64,000 nt of DNA from assembly GCA_963969595.1 (NCBI GenBank), contig OZ018408.1, positions 47,617,022 through 47,681,021 of the forward strand, written 5' to 3'. Under the pieces are notes generated by a model. The model searched no databases and was not told where the DNA came from. It worked only from the letters and a program-made list of their open reading frames with translations. Below, one piece after another: positions 37,100 to 51,649 of this stretch (the stretch's first letter is position 1; each line of letters begins with the position of its first letter). The DNA comes from Neckera pumila (taxonomy: Eukaryota; Streptophyta; Bryopsida; Hypnales; Neckeraceae). The translations under genes were made by a program, and so were the position numbers.

Positions 37100-38026
37100 T
37101 TAACCCCTAAAGGACCAACATGCGTTTTTTGGCCGTATAGAAATTTTGGGCAGGTACATGTGACTAGAGATATCCATATTTGAGGCTGAAATTTTAATAG
37201 AAGGTGGGGGCGAGGAATATCTTCATGTGTACCAAGTTTCATGACATTTTGAAATACGAGTCAAAAGTTGTAACCTAATATGTTGCTTTTTTTCGTAACC
37301 GGGCAGTTTGGGCAGATCAGAAAAAATCATTTTTTCTGGAATTTTTTTTTTGAAATTGGTTCTTTACATTTATATATACTTAAAAAGCTTTGATTCATTC
37401 CATTTCAATCAATGAGTCAAAAGTTATGAGAGTTTTTGGTTTGCGGACAGTTATGGATTGTCTACTCTAAAAAAAAATTTAAAGTCGTTTATTAAACTCA
37501 ATTTTCAATTTTTTTGGAAAAAAAAAAAATCCTAGGATGTAAATTGATTGTTACAACATTACAACCTTTGGGATTGGTATTTTTAAATTCCATGATTAAA
37601 ATTTTAACAATTTAGTATTTTGAATCATTTCTACTTCTTTCTACTTACTATTTTTTTCCTATATGTTGTACAATTCCAAATGATGTGAAATTTTTCAAGC
37701 ATATAGACAACTTGTTTAGGAAACTGAATTCAAAGAAGCACCACCTTTATCGGCATTTTTCATTGAAAAGTGAGCTTGCAAAGTGCAGCTGCCCGGTTTT
37801 TCGCAGGATTGAAAAAATGATTTTCAAGACTTTGAATGCTTATATCTTATGATCCACACGGTGGAATTTTCTGAAATTTTTACCACATGTTTTCAAAATA
37901 TCATACTACAATATCCTACGGTTACATGTGTCAAAAAAAAAATTCCAAAAATTTGGTAGTTGTATTAGAAATGGCAGTTTTGGAGCGTTTTTGGTGAGAA
38001 CATAGTCATGAAACTTTAGGGGTTAA
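37100..38026 (+). mobile_element. TTAA-flanked non-autonomous DNA transposon, copy 2
   Basis: This 927-bp copy has the best-preserved ends. It begins TTAACCCCTAAAGGACCAAC and ends GAAACTTTAGGGGTTAA, giving a CCCCTAAAG inverted terminus inside TTAA on both sides. It shares one subfamily with the inverted copy at 58525-59458, marked by the CATGCGTTTTTTGGC block near the left end and GAGCGTTTTTGGTGAGAAC near the right. No protein is encoded. Confidence 0.88.
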
Positions 38027-38873
38027 TTGAAGCAAGAATGAGGTCAATAAGGTAGAAGCACGTAATTCGGACACTTGTTTTTTTTGGTTTGTTTGTTTTT
38101 GACACAAATAAAGTTTACCTTTACTGCAAGAAGATAAAATACAACCCCTAGCCAAGATCGACCTTGGGAAAAATCCAACCGACAACAAAGAACAAAGAAA
38201 AGAAAAAGAAAACAAGGAAGCCGCAGTGGGTACCGCTCTGTCTAGACGCGACCACTCTAAGGAGGTTGAAAAACAAAGCTAGCCCTTGGGCTGGTAAGTC
38301 TCCAACATGGCGCATCGTCAACAATTGTGGCGCAAATTCCGTTCCGACCCCACCTACCTACAAACTTATCACATGCGTCACACTTTGTTTTGTTTTGATC
38401 TGCAAACGTTGAAGGTAGCTACAAAATAAAATGATATACGCTTGTTAGGAAATGGTTTAGAAAACCAACAACATTGGTTTTGTATTTTTCCGAGCTTGTA
38501 TGAATATGATAAGAATTTTTGAAAACAACTCCCTAGATGCACCTACTGTGGACACTAGACTAACACCAAAGTGGACACACAAACATCCCAAAGAGACACA
38601 CTTTAATCTTGGATCATACATCGGTAATTGGCCAACACAAGAACCTCCATTATGATAAAGACCACTTCTTGGAACTGCACTTGTTCACTTTGGTTCCCTG
38701 TATGGCCATTTTGGATCCCCATATGACTTCTTTAGGTTCTTTTATAGGTGTCCGAAAACAACTCGAGTCTGAATTGGATTCTTAAACTTTAGTTTGTCTA
38801 AAATGACATTGTTTATAAATTGTAGAATGTCTTGTACACTTGCCACACTACTATCATTGGTTGTACATTGGTT
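38027..38873. other. Intergenic stretch with no recognisable gene
   Basis: No coding or repeat signal is visible beyond short simple tracts. Confidence 0.45.
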
Positions 38874-39683
38874 GTACTGTACAGTGGCCTACAACAAAGG
38901 TTGACGCCCCTTATTTGGACCCTTCAGTTTTCTTGGCATTACTCATAATGTAGTTGACATATTTTGTTTCCTTTAATTTACATTTTGTTTTCCTTAATTC
39001 ACATTTGTAGCTAACACAACCTCCCCAAGCATACCAAATTTTCAGTATCAAAAAACCAAAACTCCATTTCTGGTGAATTTTTTTTAAAAAAATTTATGAT
39101 TTTACATGAAAATTTATAGAAAAACAATATTGATGATTTTTTTAAATTTGATTGTGGAGATATGTAAAAAACATCCATACGCATATGTTTCCTTCAACAA
39201 GAATCTCCAAAAAAATTTCACAACTCCCTCAATAGAAGTTATATTTCAGCATGATGGTACAATTACTTTACCAAAATCTAATTACAATAAGGAAATAAGT
39301 TTTCAAAAACATTTGGCACTTTTCATGCTCCCATTTTAACCTCTATTGAGGGAGTTGTGAAACTTTTTTGGAGATTCTTGTTGGACAAAACATATGCATA
39401 TGGATGTTTCCTACATATCTCTACAATCAAATTTAAAAAAATCATAAATATTTTGTTTTTCTGTAAATTTTCATGTTAAACTATGAAAAAAAATTAAAAG
39501 AATTCACCAAAAATGGAATTTTGGTTTTTTGATATTGAAAGTTAGTATGCTTGAGGGAGATTGTGTTAGCTACAAATGTTGGTTGAGGGAAACAAAAAAT
39601 GTCAACTACATTATGAGTATGCCAAGAAAATTGAAGGGTCCAAATTAGGGGCGTCAACCTTTGTTGTAGGCCATTGTATAGTA
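38874..39683. mobile_element. Foldback element, ~350-bp arms
   Basis: Positions 38874-39237 and 39344-39683 are inverted copies. Mirrored blocks include GGCCTACAACAAAGGTTGAC, ACTCATAATGTAGTTGACAT, TAGCTAACACAACCTCCC, GGTGAATT, GATTTTTTTAAATTTGATTG and TTTCACAACTCCCTCAATAG. The centre of about 105 bp is unpaired. No ORF is present. It is a hairpin-type non-autonomous transposon, family unknown. Confidence 0.8.
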
Positions 39684-39797
39684 GAGTACTTTAGCAATTT
39701 GGAAGTTCTTGGAGTTGTTCTGGTAATTTGCTTCCTCTTTGTAGAAAGAACCAGTTTTTTTTTCCAAGAACATCAATTGCATCCTCTCCTTATTAAA

Positions 39798-40908
39798 ATT
39801 GGATTTTTGCGCATCTAACCGTAGGATCTTATAACAGTACGAGAATGTGCGGAAAAAATTTCAGAACTTTTGACAGCACAGATTGCAAGATATCTGTATT
39901 TGAAGTGAAAAAAACAAGTTTTTCAGCACATTGCAGGACTAGATTTTTTGATTTTGAACATTTTGAACTTAAATTTTTTGCACTACATTGTTTTGAGCTT
40001 TAAATCTTTCTAGTGGAGAATTGAGTTGAGAGTCTTGGAAAAAAAAAGAAATTAAAAAAAACTTAGTTTTCATTCTTAAAAAAATTATTAAGCAGAAGTA
40101 GGTACAAGATAGAAGGAAAATCTAAAATATTAATATCTTTTATATGGAATTAAAAATCACTAATTCCAGTGGGATTGTTATAGCACAAAAACTTAACCAT
40201 GGGAACTTTTTTTTTTTGAGATTGCAAAAATTACATTCCAAAATGAATCCTACAAGTTATTTTTTTCAAGAAAATGCTCTAATTGCCCCAAAAATAAAAT
40301 TGTCCATAACTTTCTCATAAAAAATCCAAATGAAATGAATCAAAGCTTTTCAAATAGACAAAAGCATAATCTATAAGGAAAAAAAATTAATTAAGTTTTT
40401 TGCAAAAAAAATTTGCTACCCCTTTTCCCTTCTTTTGAGCTTATTTGAGCATAACTTTTGTTCCTGGGCACCGATTGAAAATAAACTATATTTCTATGAA
40501 GCTTATCAGTTTTTCTATCTCCAAAAAACAATTTGGAAAATTACGACAAAACATTAGTTGAGATTTGGAGTCTTGAAGGGCTGCTTGAGTCTTGTTCCCC
40601 AATCTGGCCAGATTTAGTGAATACCAGTACAAGCATGTCAAAAAATTTATTCCAAGAAAAAAAAAAAAAAAAATTACCAAAATATCATTTTAAGCAAAAA
40701 AAATTATTTTTTATTTTTTTTCAAAAAATGACATGGCAGTAGTTGTGCCATGTTAGCTAGCTGCTGCAACTGCGTTCCCGCAGTTTAGGAATGCAAGGGA
40801 ACTCGGAGCCCTCCAAGACCCCCAAATCTCATCTAATGATTCAGCCCTTAGGTACCTGCCCGAAATCCCATTTGTCCCCCAAAGGGACAATGGTTCTTTA
40901 GGGATTAA
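39798..40908 (-). mobile_element. TTAA-flanked DNA transposon, copy 3 (carries a nested element)
   Basis: Read on the plus strand, it starts within the family sequence (GCGCATCTAACCGTAGGATC). It lacks its first ~100 bp and ends GGTTCTTTAGGGATTAA. It is interrupted at 40552-40838 by an inverted-repeat element. Before the interruption stands AATTACGACAAAA and after it ATTCAGCCCTTAGGTACCTG, which are contiguous in copy 1 (reverse strand). This copy also shows the unoccupied TTAA used as target in the 51.9-kb nesting. Confidence 0.75.
40552..40838. mobile_element. CATTAG-type inverted-repeat element, nested copy
   Basis: The ends are CATTAGTTGAGATTTGG and its partner CAAATCTCATCTAATG. Similarity continues inward for about 40 bp through TCTTGAAGGGCTGC versus its mirror. 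The body has a poly(A)/T-rich middle and a TGACATGGCA block shared with the copies at 48338 and 61130. No coding capacity. The flanking sequence of the host element shows no obvious target duplication. Confidence 0.75.
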
Positions 40909-43311
<2,403 letters not shown>

Positions 43312-44421
43312 AAGCTACTAAGGCATTTTTTTCATCAAAAACCATTCAAAACTACCATTTCTATTGCAAAGTGCAAAAACTTTAGAAATTTTTTGTTCTG
43401 CATATCTAATCATAGGATCTTACATTAGACTAGTATAAGAACTTGTGGAAGAAATTTCACGAACTTTGATTGCATAGATTGCAAGATATTTGCATTTGAA
43501 GTGAATATATTTTTTTGTTTTGCACCTTGAATCTTCATTGCTTAAATTTTTGCACTACACATTTTGAACTTCTAATTTTTAATGTTGAACAATTGAATTG
43601 AGAGTCTTAGAAAAAATTTCAAAAAACACACACACAATTGTCATTCCTTAAAATATTATTACATAGAAGTAAGTCCAAGATTGAAGGAAAAAATTAAACC
43701 ATAAATAGCTCAAAGATGGAATTGGAAATCACTCATCTCAATGCATTACAGAAAGTTTGGGCCCTGTGGACGGCTATCTGACAAGCCGCCGAATGTGCAA
43801 ATCTAGAGAAGAAAAAAAATAATAATAAAAAAAAAATATTTTATTTTATTTTATTTTATATATTTTATTTTATTTTATTTTTTTTTTCAATTTTTTTTTC
43901 AATTTTTTTTTCTATAAATGAACATTTTACTGTAGCTTCAACAATCCTTAGCAGGGTCTAGATTTCTTCTAATGGTGAGATTGTTCTAGCAAGTAACTTT
44001 TGTTTTTTTGAATAGTTGTGAAATTTGCATTCAAAAACGAATCTAATGAGTTATTTTTTTAGAAGGTTCTTAATTTGCTTGGAAAACAAGATTGTTGGTA
44101 AATTTCTTGTCACATCCAAATAGAATGAATCAAGTCTTTCCATGTACGCAAAAATACCTTCTATAAGAAATAAAATTAAAAAAAATTATTTTGACTTTTG
44201 GTGATTATTTTGTGCTACTCGACAAACTCAATTTTGGAATTTAGGTGGCAATTTTTTGCATCCGAGCACTAATTGAAATAATAACTATAATCCCAAAGAG
44301 CTAATATGATTTCCTATCTTCATAAAAAGTTTCAAAAAATGATCACACAAATTGAGACCGTACAAGCCTATCCAAAATCCATTTTGTTTCTTGAGGTACA
44401 ATGGGAGTCTATAATAATTTA
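43312..44421 (-). mobile_element. TTAA-family DNA transposon, copy 4 (degenerate, with nested element)
   Basis: The left end TTTAGCCCCTAAGCTACTAA is a mutated TTAACCCCTAAAGG terminus. Family blocks follow in order: AAAACCATTCAAAACTACC, CATATCTAATCATAGGATCT, AGATTGCAAGATATTTGC. The far end near 44421 is strongly mutated. At 43744-43974 another element is inserted between CATCTCAATG and GTGAGATTGTTC, which are adjacent in the sister copies. Confidence 0.65.
43744..43974. mobile_element. CATTA-type inverted-repeat element nested in copy 4
   Basis: The left end CATTACAGAAAGTTTGGGCC and the mirrored right end CATTAGAAGAAATCTAGACC share CATTAnnAGAAAnnTnGnCC. The element is 231 bp with a TTTTA simple-repeat core. 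Its ends resemble those of the 40552 and 48338 elements, so they are likely one superfamily. Confidence 0.6.
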
Positions 44422-47400
44422 GAATATAATGACCTGGTAAATTAGTACCATATACACTAGTTGGATAAATTGTCTGAAATCTAGCTTCATATGGCAATCT
44501 TGGAGAATCTAATGTCAATTTGTGCTAATGATTCTATTGCTAAAAAGTCTGTATTGCTCTATGAATGGGATATTTAATCCCTACAGTTCTTTACAATCAT
44601 ATTGTGGTTTTTGAGGTTTTGGTTGACTATTGTGGCTTGACTTTTGAATTGTTTGCAAGCAAAATTTATGCTTTGGATGCACATTTTTAATGCAAATTTG
44701 AAAATATAAATTGAATGTATGTGCAAGATTGGATGCATTTTACATAAATTTTTGAATGATTTGGCCTCAAAAATTCAATTCCTATAATTATTGAAGGACT
44801 TGCCAGAAAGTGCTATTTGGCAATTTTTTGACAAAATGAGAACATTCTTTCTTGAGGCAATGGTATGTAAAATCATCTATTAGGCCAAAAAAATTGAGCT
44901 TTGAAACTTTTTTCAATTTTGTTATTTTTCATTTTTTGTTGTCACAATACAACAATCAGTAACCAATTGGATTGTAAGAAAATTATTTTGAAATTTTGAT
45001 GAATTTTTTGATATTCATAAATGTTTTATTCTATTCAATGGAATCATAGTAATGCAAGGTGCATAGTTTTTTCATAAAGTTGATTCTTATGATTGATTTT
45101 TGGTATATTAGTGTCCAACTCTAGCATTTACATTGTACTAATAGATGCAAACTAAATTCAACATTTTCTAATGCTCATTGAATTTTGAAGTTCAAATATC
45201 CCCACGGGCATACTATGAAAAGAAAAAATTTGTATTCTGAGTTTGTAGAACTTCCAAATGGTTCAAAATTTGAAATTCATTCAAAAATACAATTGTTTTT
45301 TCTTAACTTCAAATGATAAGGAACTGCAAAAACCACAAATGGTAAGGAATTTAAATTTTTTTTATATATTCTGTATGAAGTTGAAATTAAGGTCTTATGG
45401 TTTTAATTGTTATTGGTTATAAATATTTTCATTAGAAAACCTTAATATTTAAGTGACCATTTTATGTGCTTTGCAGGGTTCAAAATGCAAAAAGAACTTA
45501 GATATTAATGGCAAAAATTGACATCATTTTATTATGTGCAAAATTTTAAATTCTTACTTAATGCTACACAAAAACAATGCAACTCATATATTTGCACCAA
45601 TTATGATGTAAGCTTTTATACTTTAAATTATATTACTACATCAAAATTTTGATTTTCAGAATAATAGTTACTACTATTTTTTGGTGAGTGATTTTAGTGT
45701 TACTACATTATGAATAAAAAAAATTTACTTCATTTATTTTATAAGGCTCTGTCTACAATTAAAATAGCCAAGTACTAGATAAGCATGTATCTTTGCTATA
45801 ATTGCAATCTAAATCAAACTAATTATCTTTTAAAGCTATATTTCTATATTTTGTAATATAAATTTCTATAACCTCCATCCGGAGGGCAAAATGATGAAAG
45901 AGCTTTTATGCATTATTGCATTCATTCTTTGAAAGCTTTTCAAATAAATATGAACAATCCGATGGCTCAGATTCTATAATAAATCTTGGAAAATGATGAA
46001 AATTCTAATTTACATGATCTAAGGTAGAAACATCCATTTTCGTCCTTATCCTAAATTGTCACTAAATCTATCTATAAGCATCCATTAGAGTGTCCTACAA
46101 ATGTTTAATTCTAAATTGTTGATGCAGTTGAAAGACACATATCTCATTTTCATTTGCTGACAGCTCATTCTTGTTGATTTTTAGTTTTGGGTCCACCAAT
46201 GTGACAATTTTAGTGGTCTAGGGAGACGTTTCTTTGAAAAATCATAAAAATTACATATTACATCAAATTTTATTTTTACTTTTAATATTTATGATTTTCA
46301 CTCGCCAATACTACCAAAAGTTTAATTTTAGGAAAAGTTGCCTCCAATTGTGCTGAATTACTTAATATTGATGGTTTTGGGTGCTTTTTTTTTACCTTAT
46401 CTATTAGCATTATGTTTTTTGAATTTCTTCTAAACAAGATTCATACGAGTTGTTATAGCCTTGTATCTTTTCTCAAATAAATAAATAAAATTCCAAGACA
46501 ATAATGCAATTTGAATTTATTAGCATATCTTCAATTATTTGAATTAAATTATGTGATTTTATGATTTCATTATTCATATGTTATTTTTTTAAATTCAAAA
46601 TGAAAGTTTATTTAAATTTACATCTTTTAATGCTATAATTCAATGATCATTCAATGATTGTCATTAGAAGGAATTCAATAACCTTTTTAACCATCAATGT
46701 TGTGTAAATAATCAAAGATGGATAGTTGTATATTATTTTAAAGTGTCATTTATACACATAATGTGTACTAGGTTTTTAGTGCTAAAGCTCAAATAGTGTC
46801 TAGATACCAAATGGATTTGTTGAATAGAAAATAGAAAATAGAAAATTCACCAACAATAGATTATAAATGAACATGTTTCTTTTAAATAATATAACATTGC
46901 AAATAATATTTCTTTCATAAATTATACATTTTATTTTTAGTATATGTTTTTAAAGAAGTTTTAATAATATTCAACTTAAAAAAATATTTTGGTAGATTCA
47001 CAGTTTACGTCAATATCTTCAATTTTAATTCTATGAATCTATTTTATATTCTATGAATCTATATTTATAATAGATTGAATTTTTGAAGAAAAGGCAAAAT
47101 TTGTAGTCCAAAATAATTTTTAGAGTAAAATGTGGCTTTGTGATATGGTGGAGTGATGTATTTGAGCATATAGGCACTCATGTGCTAAAACATACTATTC
47201 CAATTGATTTCAATTATCACAATTACTCATTTGCTTTAATACTCCATGCATCTCATTTTGTGTAATTGAAATATAGAGAAGTCATATTAATTGTTAATTC
47301 ATGGTTGATTTTTTTTAATAATGAAGATGTACTTGTGAAAAGTTCTCTAAATAATCCAGAAATCATATATTTATTAACAAGAGATGTAGAATAATTCACC

Positions 47401-47937
47401 ATATGTATGTTGTATCTATACTTGTATTCAAATACACACATAGATGAATACCATATATGTGTTCATATTCATATTTATACTCATATTCCTATATTAAGGG
47501 GGGCAAAATCAACTTTTCTTCTTCATTTTTTTCTTTGATTTTTAAGAGCCAAGAGTCAATATGTACTTCTATTTTTGGTTGAAAAGTAATGTTGACAATT
47601 TTTTATTACTTTACTTTATACAACTAAAAACATTCAAAAAGAATTAATTGTAAATTTATAAAGATTTTAAATCTTAAATTAAAGTAAATATTGTATATCA
47701 ATGATTTTAAGCAAATACTAAACTAGAGATGAACTCTTTCATTCTTAAGTTATATATTTATAAATTACAACTTAGATACAAAAAGAAATAAACAAAGACT
47801 AATTGACATTGAGATACTCAAGATATCCTTTAAGTTGAATTCTTACTTTGGTATTGTTTTTTTTAACAACCTTCTACAAAAAAGTGTATTTAATATCCTA
47901 AAAATTTAAATTAATAGAATGCCTATAGATCTAATTT
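44422..47937. other. Long AT-rich stretch with no recognisable gene
   Basis: Base composition is extremely AT-rich and chance frames are short. No gene, RNA or obvious repeat boundary is supported. Confidence 0.45.
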
Positions 47938-48337
47938 ATTAACCCTTTAAGGTTTCTAGTGATTAGAGGACCTAAATTGCTTTAAAATATTTGTACCTGG
48001 AGGAAGACTAAATCTTAAATCTAATCATAGAATCATATAAATCCAATCATAGAATCTTTTATTTAATTTTTTCAAGTACATCCTTCCACAATTTTGAGAT
48101 TCATCTCCCTGTCAATTGCAAGATTAAGGTCCCTAAACTTCAAAAACTAGATTTTTAAAGCCTTCTTTAAAGGTGAAATATTTTTTTCCAATGTTTTTAC
48201 AAAAAGCTTGTATGTCTTGTATCTTAAATGTCTTAGCCAATGTGTTGGATAATGTTCTAAATATTTAACAAATAAACATTATTAAGCAAAAGGTAGTAAA
48301 AAAACAAATTGCTAATAACTTTGACAAAAAAGTGAAA
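47938..48337 (-). mobile_element. Probable highly diverged TTAA-family remnant
   Basis: It starts TTAACCCTTTAAGGTTTCTA and contains AATCATAGAATC and a TTGCAAGATTAAGG block in the family's order. It is much more decayed than the other copies. A CATTAG-type element follows immediately at 48338. Confidence 0.4.
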
Positions 48338-48628
48338 CATTAGAAGAGATTTGGGGCCTCTAAAAGACTGTGAGTTATCTTGAATTCCCAGACTATGGGA
48401 ACGTAGGAAAGCTGTTGGCTGATGTCGTTGATGAAGAGTGTCATGTCATTTTTGAAAAAATAAATAAAATTAAAAAAAAAAAAATTGGCCTAAAACAATA
48501 TTTGGGACAGAATTTTTATTTTGTTTATTTTAAATTTTTTGACAGTCTGTTCCGACTGTTCATAAATCTGGCCAAATTTGTAAACGGGCCTAAAACGACC
48601 TTCCAATGCTCTCAAATCTCCCCTAATG
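48338..48628. mobile_element. CATTAG-type inverted-repeat element
   Basis: The ends are CATTAGAAGAGATTTGGGGC and the mirror of GCTCTCAAATCTCCCCTAATG. The 291-bp body includes a GAGTGTCATGTCATTTTTGA block, poly(A), and a TCTGGCCAAATTTGTAAAC block shared with the 40552 copy. It is non-coding. Confidence 0.7.
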
Positions 48629-51072
48629 ATTGTCAATCCCAATGGAAAAAATATTCTATTTAGAAATAAATATCTTATGTTTTTATTAAAACTCCTCATA
48701 ACTTTTATCTTACAATTATAAAATGAAATTTAAAGGCTTTTATAAGTCCGTCAATCTTTTCAACCAAATTAAATAATTAATTTATATTTAGAATTCAATT
48801 CCATCTTGCAATGTTGTTATTGAAATTAAATGATTTTTGCAATACTTATTCGAGTAAAGATAGATGGAGATTTTTACATAAAGTATAATGCTTAAGAGCT
48901 ATCAAAAGTTTCATCCCAAAAATTTAATAAGTTTGTGAAGACAATAGAATTTAAATTCTCAAAAAACCCAACCAAGTCCCTCAGTCCTTTAAAGATTAAA
49001 CAATTTATTCATTGGATGTATTGAATAAAAGATTTATAAATTGATAGTGGATGAGGCCATAAAACTTTGAAAGGTGTATGAAATATAAAGTGAAGCAGAC
49101 TATATGGCATTAGATTATTTGCAAACTTGAAAATCTAATGCTAGTTGATTGTGAACTCCTTAAAAGGTTCATACTAGAATCATTCCCAATCCATTCCTTA
49201 AGGAAATAAGATCAAATGAAATAGATATGAAATTCAGTATGACTTCATTTAATAAAATTTATAAGGTTTATGCTTTTCACGTTTTTTGGTCTTGCTATCA
49301 CGTTTGGCAATAATTTGCATATCAATTTCAATTTGAAACTACTACTTTTTAGTTGAAGATTTGAAATTGCAATAAGTGAGTTATATAGTATATAATTTTT
49401 GAACTATTATGTGAATGTACAAGACACTACATTAAATAATAAGATTTCATTTCTTATTTACCTCCAAAAGTTTAGTTCTCAAGTGAAAAATTTGTATATG
49501 TTGTAGACACCAATTGTATGGTTTCTGTCATGAGGTTTCACTATGCAATGATGCAAAGGGGCTAGATTATCATGAATCTAAACTAATCCATTGAGTTTAG
49601 GATCCCTAAAGAACCAAGGAGCCCATTTGGGGCTATTTGAGAACGTGGGGGCAGCATCTATTGATTTCAAGTTTGGAAGTTTTGCATGAACTTTTTAGCT
49701 AGGATATTATCTATTATAATCTATATATGAAGCTTTGTTTCATCTTGTCATATTTCAATGTCAAACTGGGCATTAAAAATTATATTCTAAAAACTAGGAA
49801 TTATTTTTTTGCAATTTTATATAGTAATACCTACTTAAAAAAATTGAACCATTCAATTTTGAGTAATGAAGTAAAAATTATGAGGAGTTTTATTCTGTGG
49901 GCAACGAAGGTAGAAAAAACATATAAAGTTGTCTTTTGCTCTCAATTTTGAGAATTTTCAAATAAAAATAAAAATAAATGGTAATAAATTTTTACAAGTA
50001 CAATCTTACTATTGGAGTTAATGGTTCTTAATTTACTGTAAAATTTATTAGGAAATTAGTGTTTCTTTCATTTAGTATTACCTTCCACATTACATTTTTT
50101 TCAAAGATGAATATGAAATTATTTTTTAATAAAACTTTTTACATATTTCTTCAACCCATTTTCCAATATATTGACAAAAATGCAAGAATTATAGGATATA
50201 CTTGTTTTTTTCTAAAATTTTTGAAAAACAAACCTCACCTTTTGGAAGAGCTTGTAATGCCTTTATTTTGAAGTTTAGGCACATTGAACTTGCAATTGGT
50301 GAGGATTTATTCTAAAACTCTGGGATAATGTACTTGAACAAGTTAATCAAAGGATCCTACAATTGGGTTTGTTAAAATATAAATATTGATGAAGATTTTT
50401 ACCGTGCTTAGACATGAGTATTTTGAAGTAGTTTTGAGCTTCTAAACATGTTGGTCCTTTAGTAAACTTCTAATTTTCTAAAGTGATAAGCCATGAAGGA
50501 TCAAAATTGGTCTTATTGGAGATAGTAGACTTTGCAAGAAGAGAATTGTATATTATTCCTAATAAATCTAAATATATATTTCTTTATATAAAATAAAGTA
50601 AGCTTCATTTTGAAATAAGCAAGCTAAGATATAATCTTGCTTCTTGTTGATTGTGATTTCATGGGGTTTTCAATTTGGTTTTTGGAATTTAGTTTTTCAT
50701 ATCTATATATGAACACATGATGTTGTATGTGCTTTATGTATATATAGTTTCTCATTTTGAACAGGTAAGTTTTATTTAATGCAAACGGATTGGGAGCTAT
50801 GGAAGTTTGAGTAATTAATTCAAGTTATAACAATGAAAATGAATGTCAAAGATATGAAATTCTTCCAACTTTGACATTTACAACTTTTATATTATCCTAT
50901 ATTGAAGCATGATTTGTATTTATGCACTGTTTGAATTTTATAATTAAAATATGTGTATGGTAGATTATGTCTAAGAAAAGAAAATCATACAAATGGCATG
51001 CCAATTCCCTTGTTTTATTGGTACAAAGTTTGTTTTATTAGAACATATACTATGTAAGGGTACGCTTTCTAG
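48629..51072. other. AT-rich stretch with no recognisable gene
   Basis: Around 49590-49660 a CCTAAAGAACCAAGGAGCCC segment recalls a TTAA-family end but cannot be followed inward with confidence. Nothing else is identifiable. Confidence 0.4.
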
Positions 51073-51507
51073 AGTTATACCTTTTTTATTTGTTTATAAT
51101 TAAAATTCAAAATTTATATCATTGGAAGTCCATTAAAAAGTACCTTGAATTGACATTAAAATCTTAAAATTGGACTTTGGATGATCAAGATAAAACCCTT
51201 CACAATAAGACTAAAAACATAGAGGCCTTGATAGATCAAGCAAAATCCTTCTAAATTATTGCAAATTGTTGTATTCTAGGTGAATTTCGCTTGATTTGTG
51301 AAGGCCTCTATATTTTTTGTTTTTTTACCTCCATTGTGAAGTACTTTTTATCTTAGTCATCCAAAGTCCAACTAATTCAAGTTTTTTTTAAATTTAAATT
51401 TAAATTTAAAATTTTCTTTTTTGTATCTTTTTAAGATACTTTTGAATGCGCTTCCAATGGTACAAATCGCAAATTCTAGTTATAAACTAATAAAAAGATA
51501 GCTACAC
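51073..51507. mobile_element. Foldback element, ~200-bp arms
   Basis: Inverted blocks include TCATTGGAAGTCCATT with its mirror near 51455, TTGGACTTTGGATGATCAAG with its mirror near 51370, and TAGAGGCCTTGATAGATCAA with its mirror near 51300. The loop is about 40 bp. No ORF. Confidence 0.7.
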
Positions 51508-51649
51508 ATAACATAATTAACTAATTTATATGTTGTCCCGTAATGATTCCATCAAATCCTAGGCAACCTCTATCACATTGGCTACAATAGTCCCCAACAT
51601 AGATTCTTTGACCAATGAGAAATTATCAATTAAAAAACCATAGAAAATG

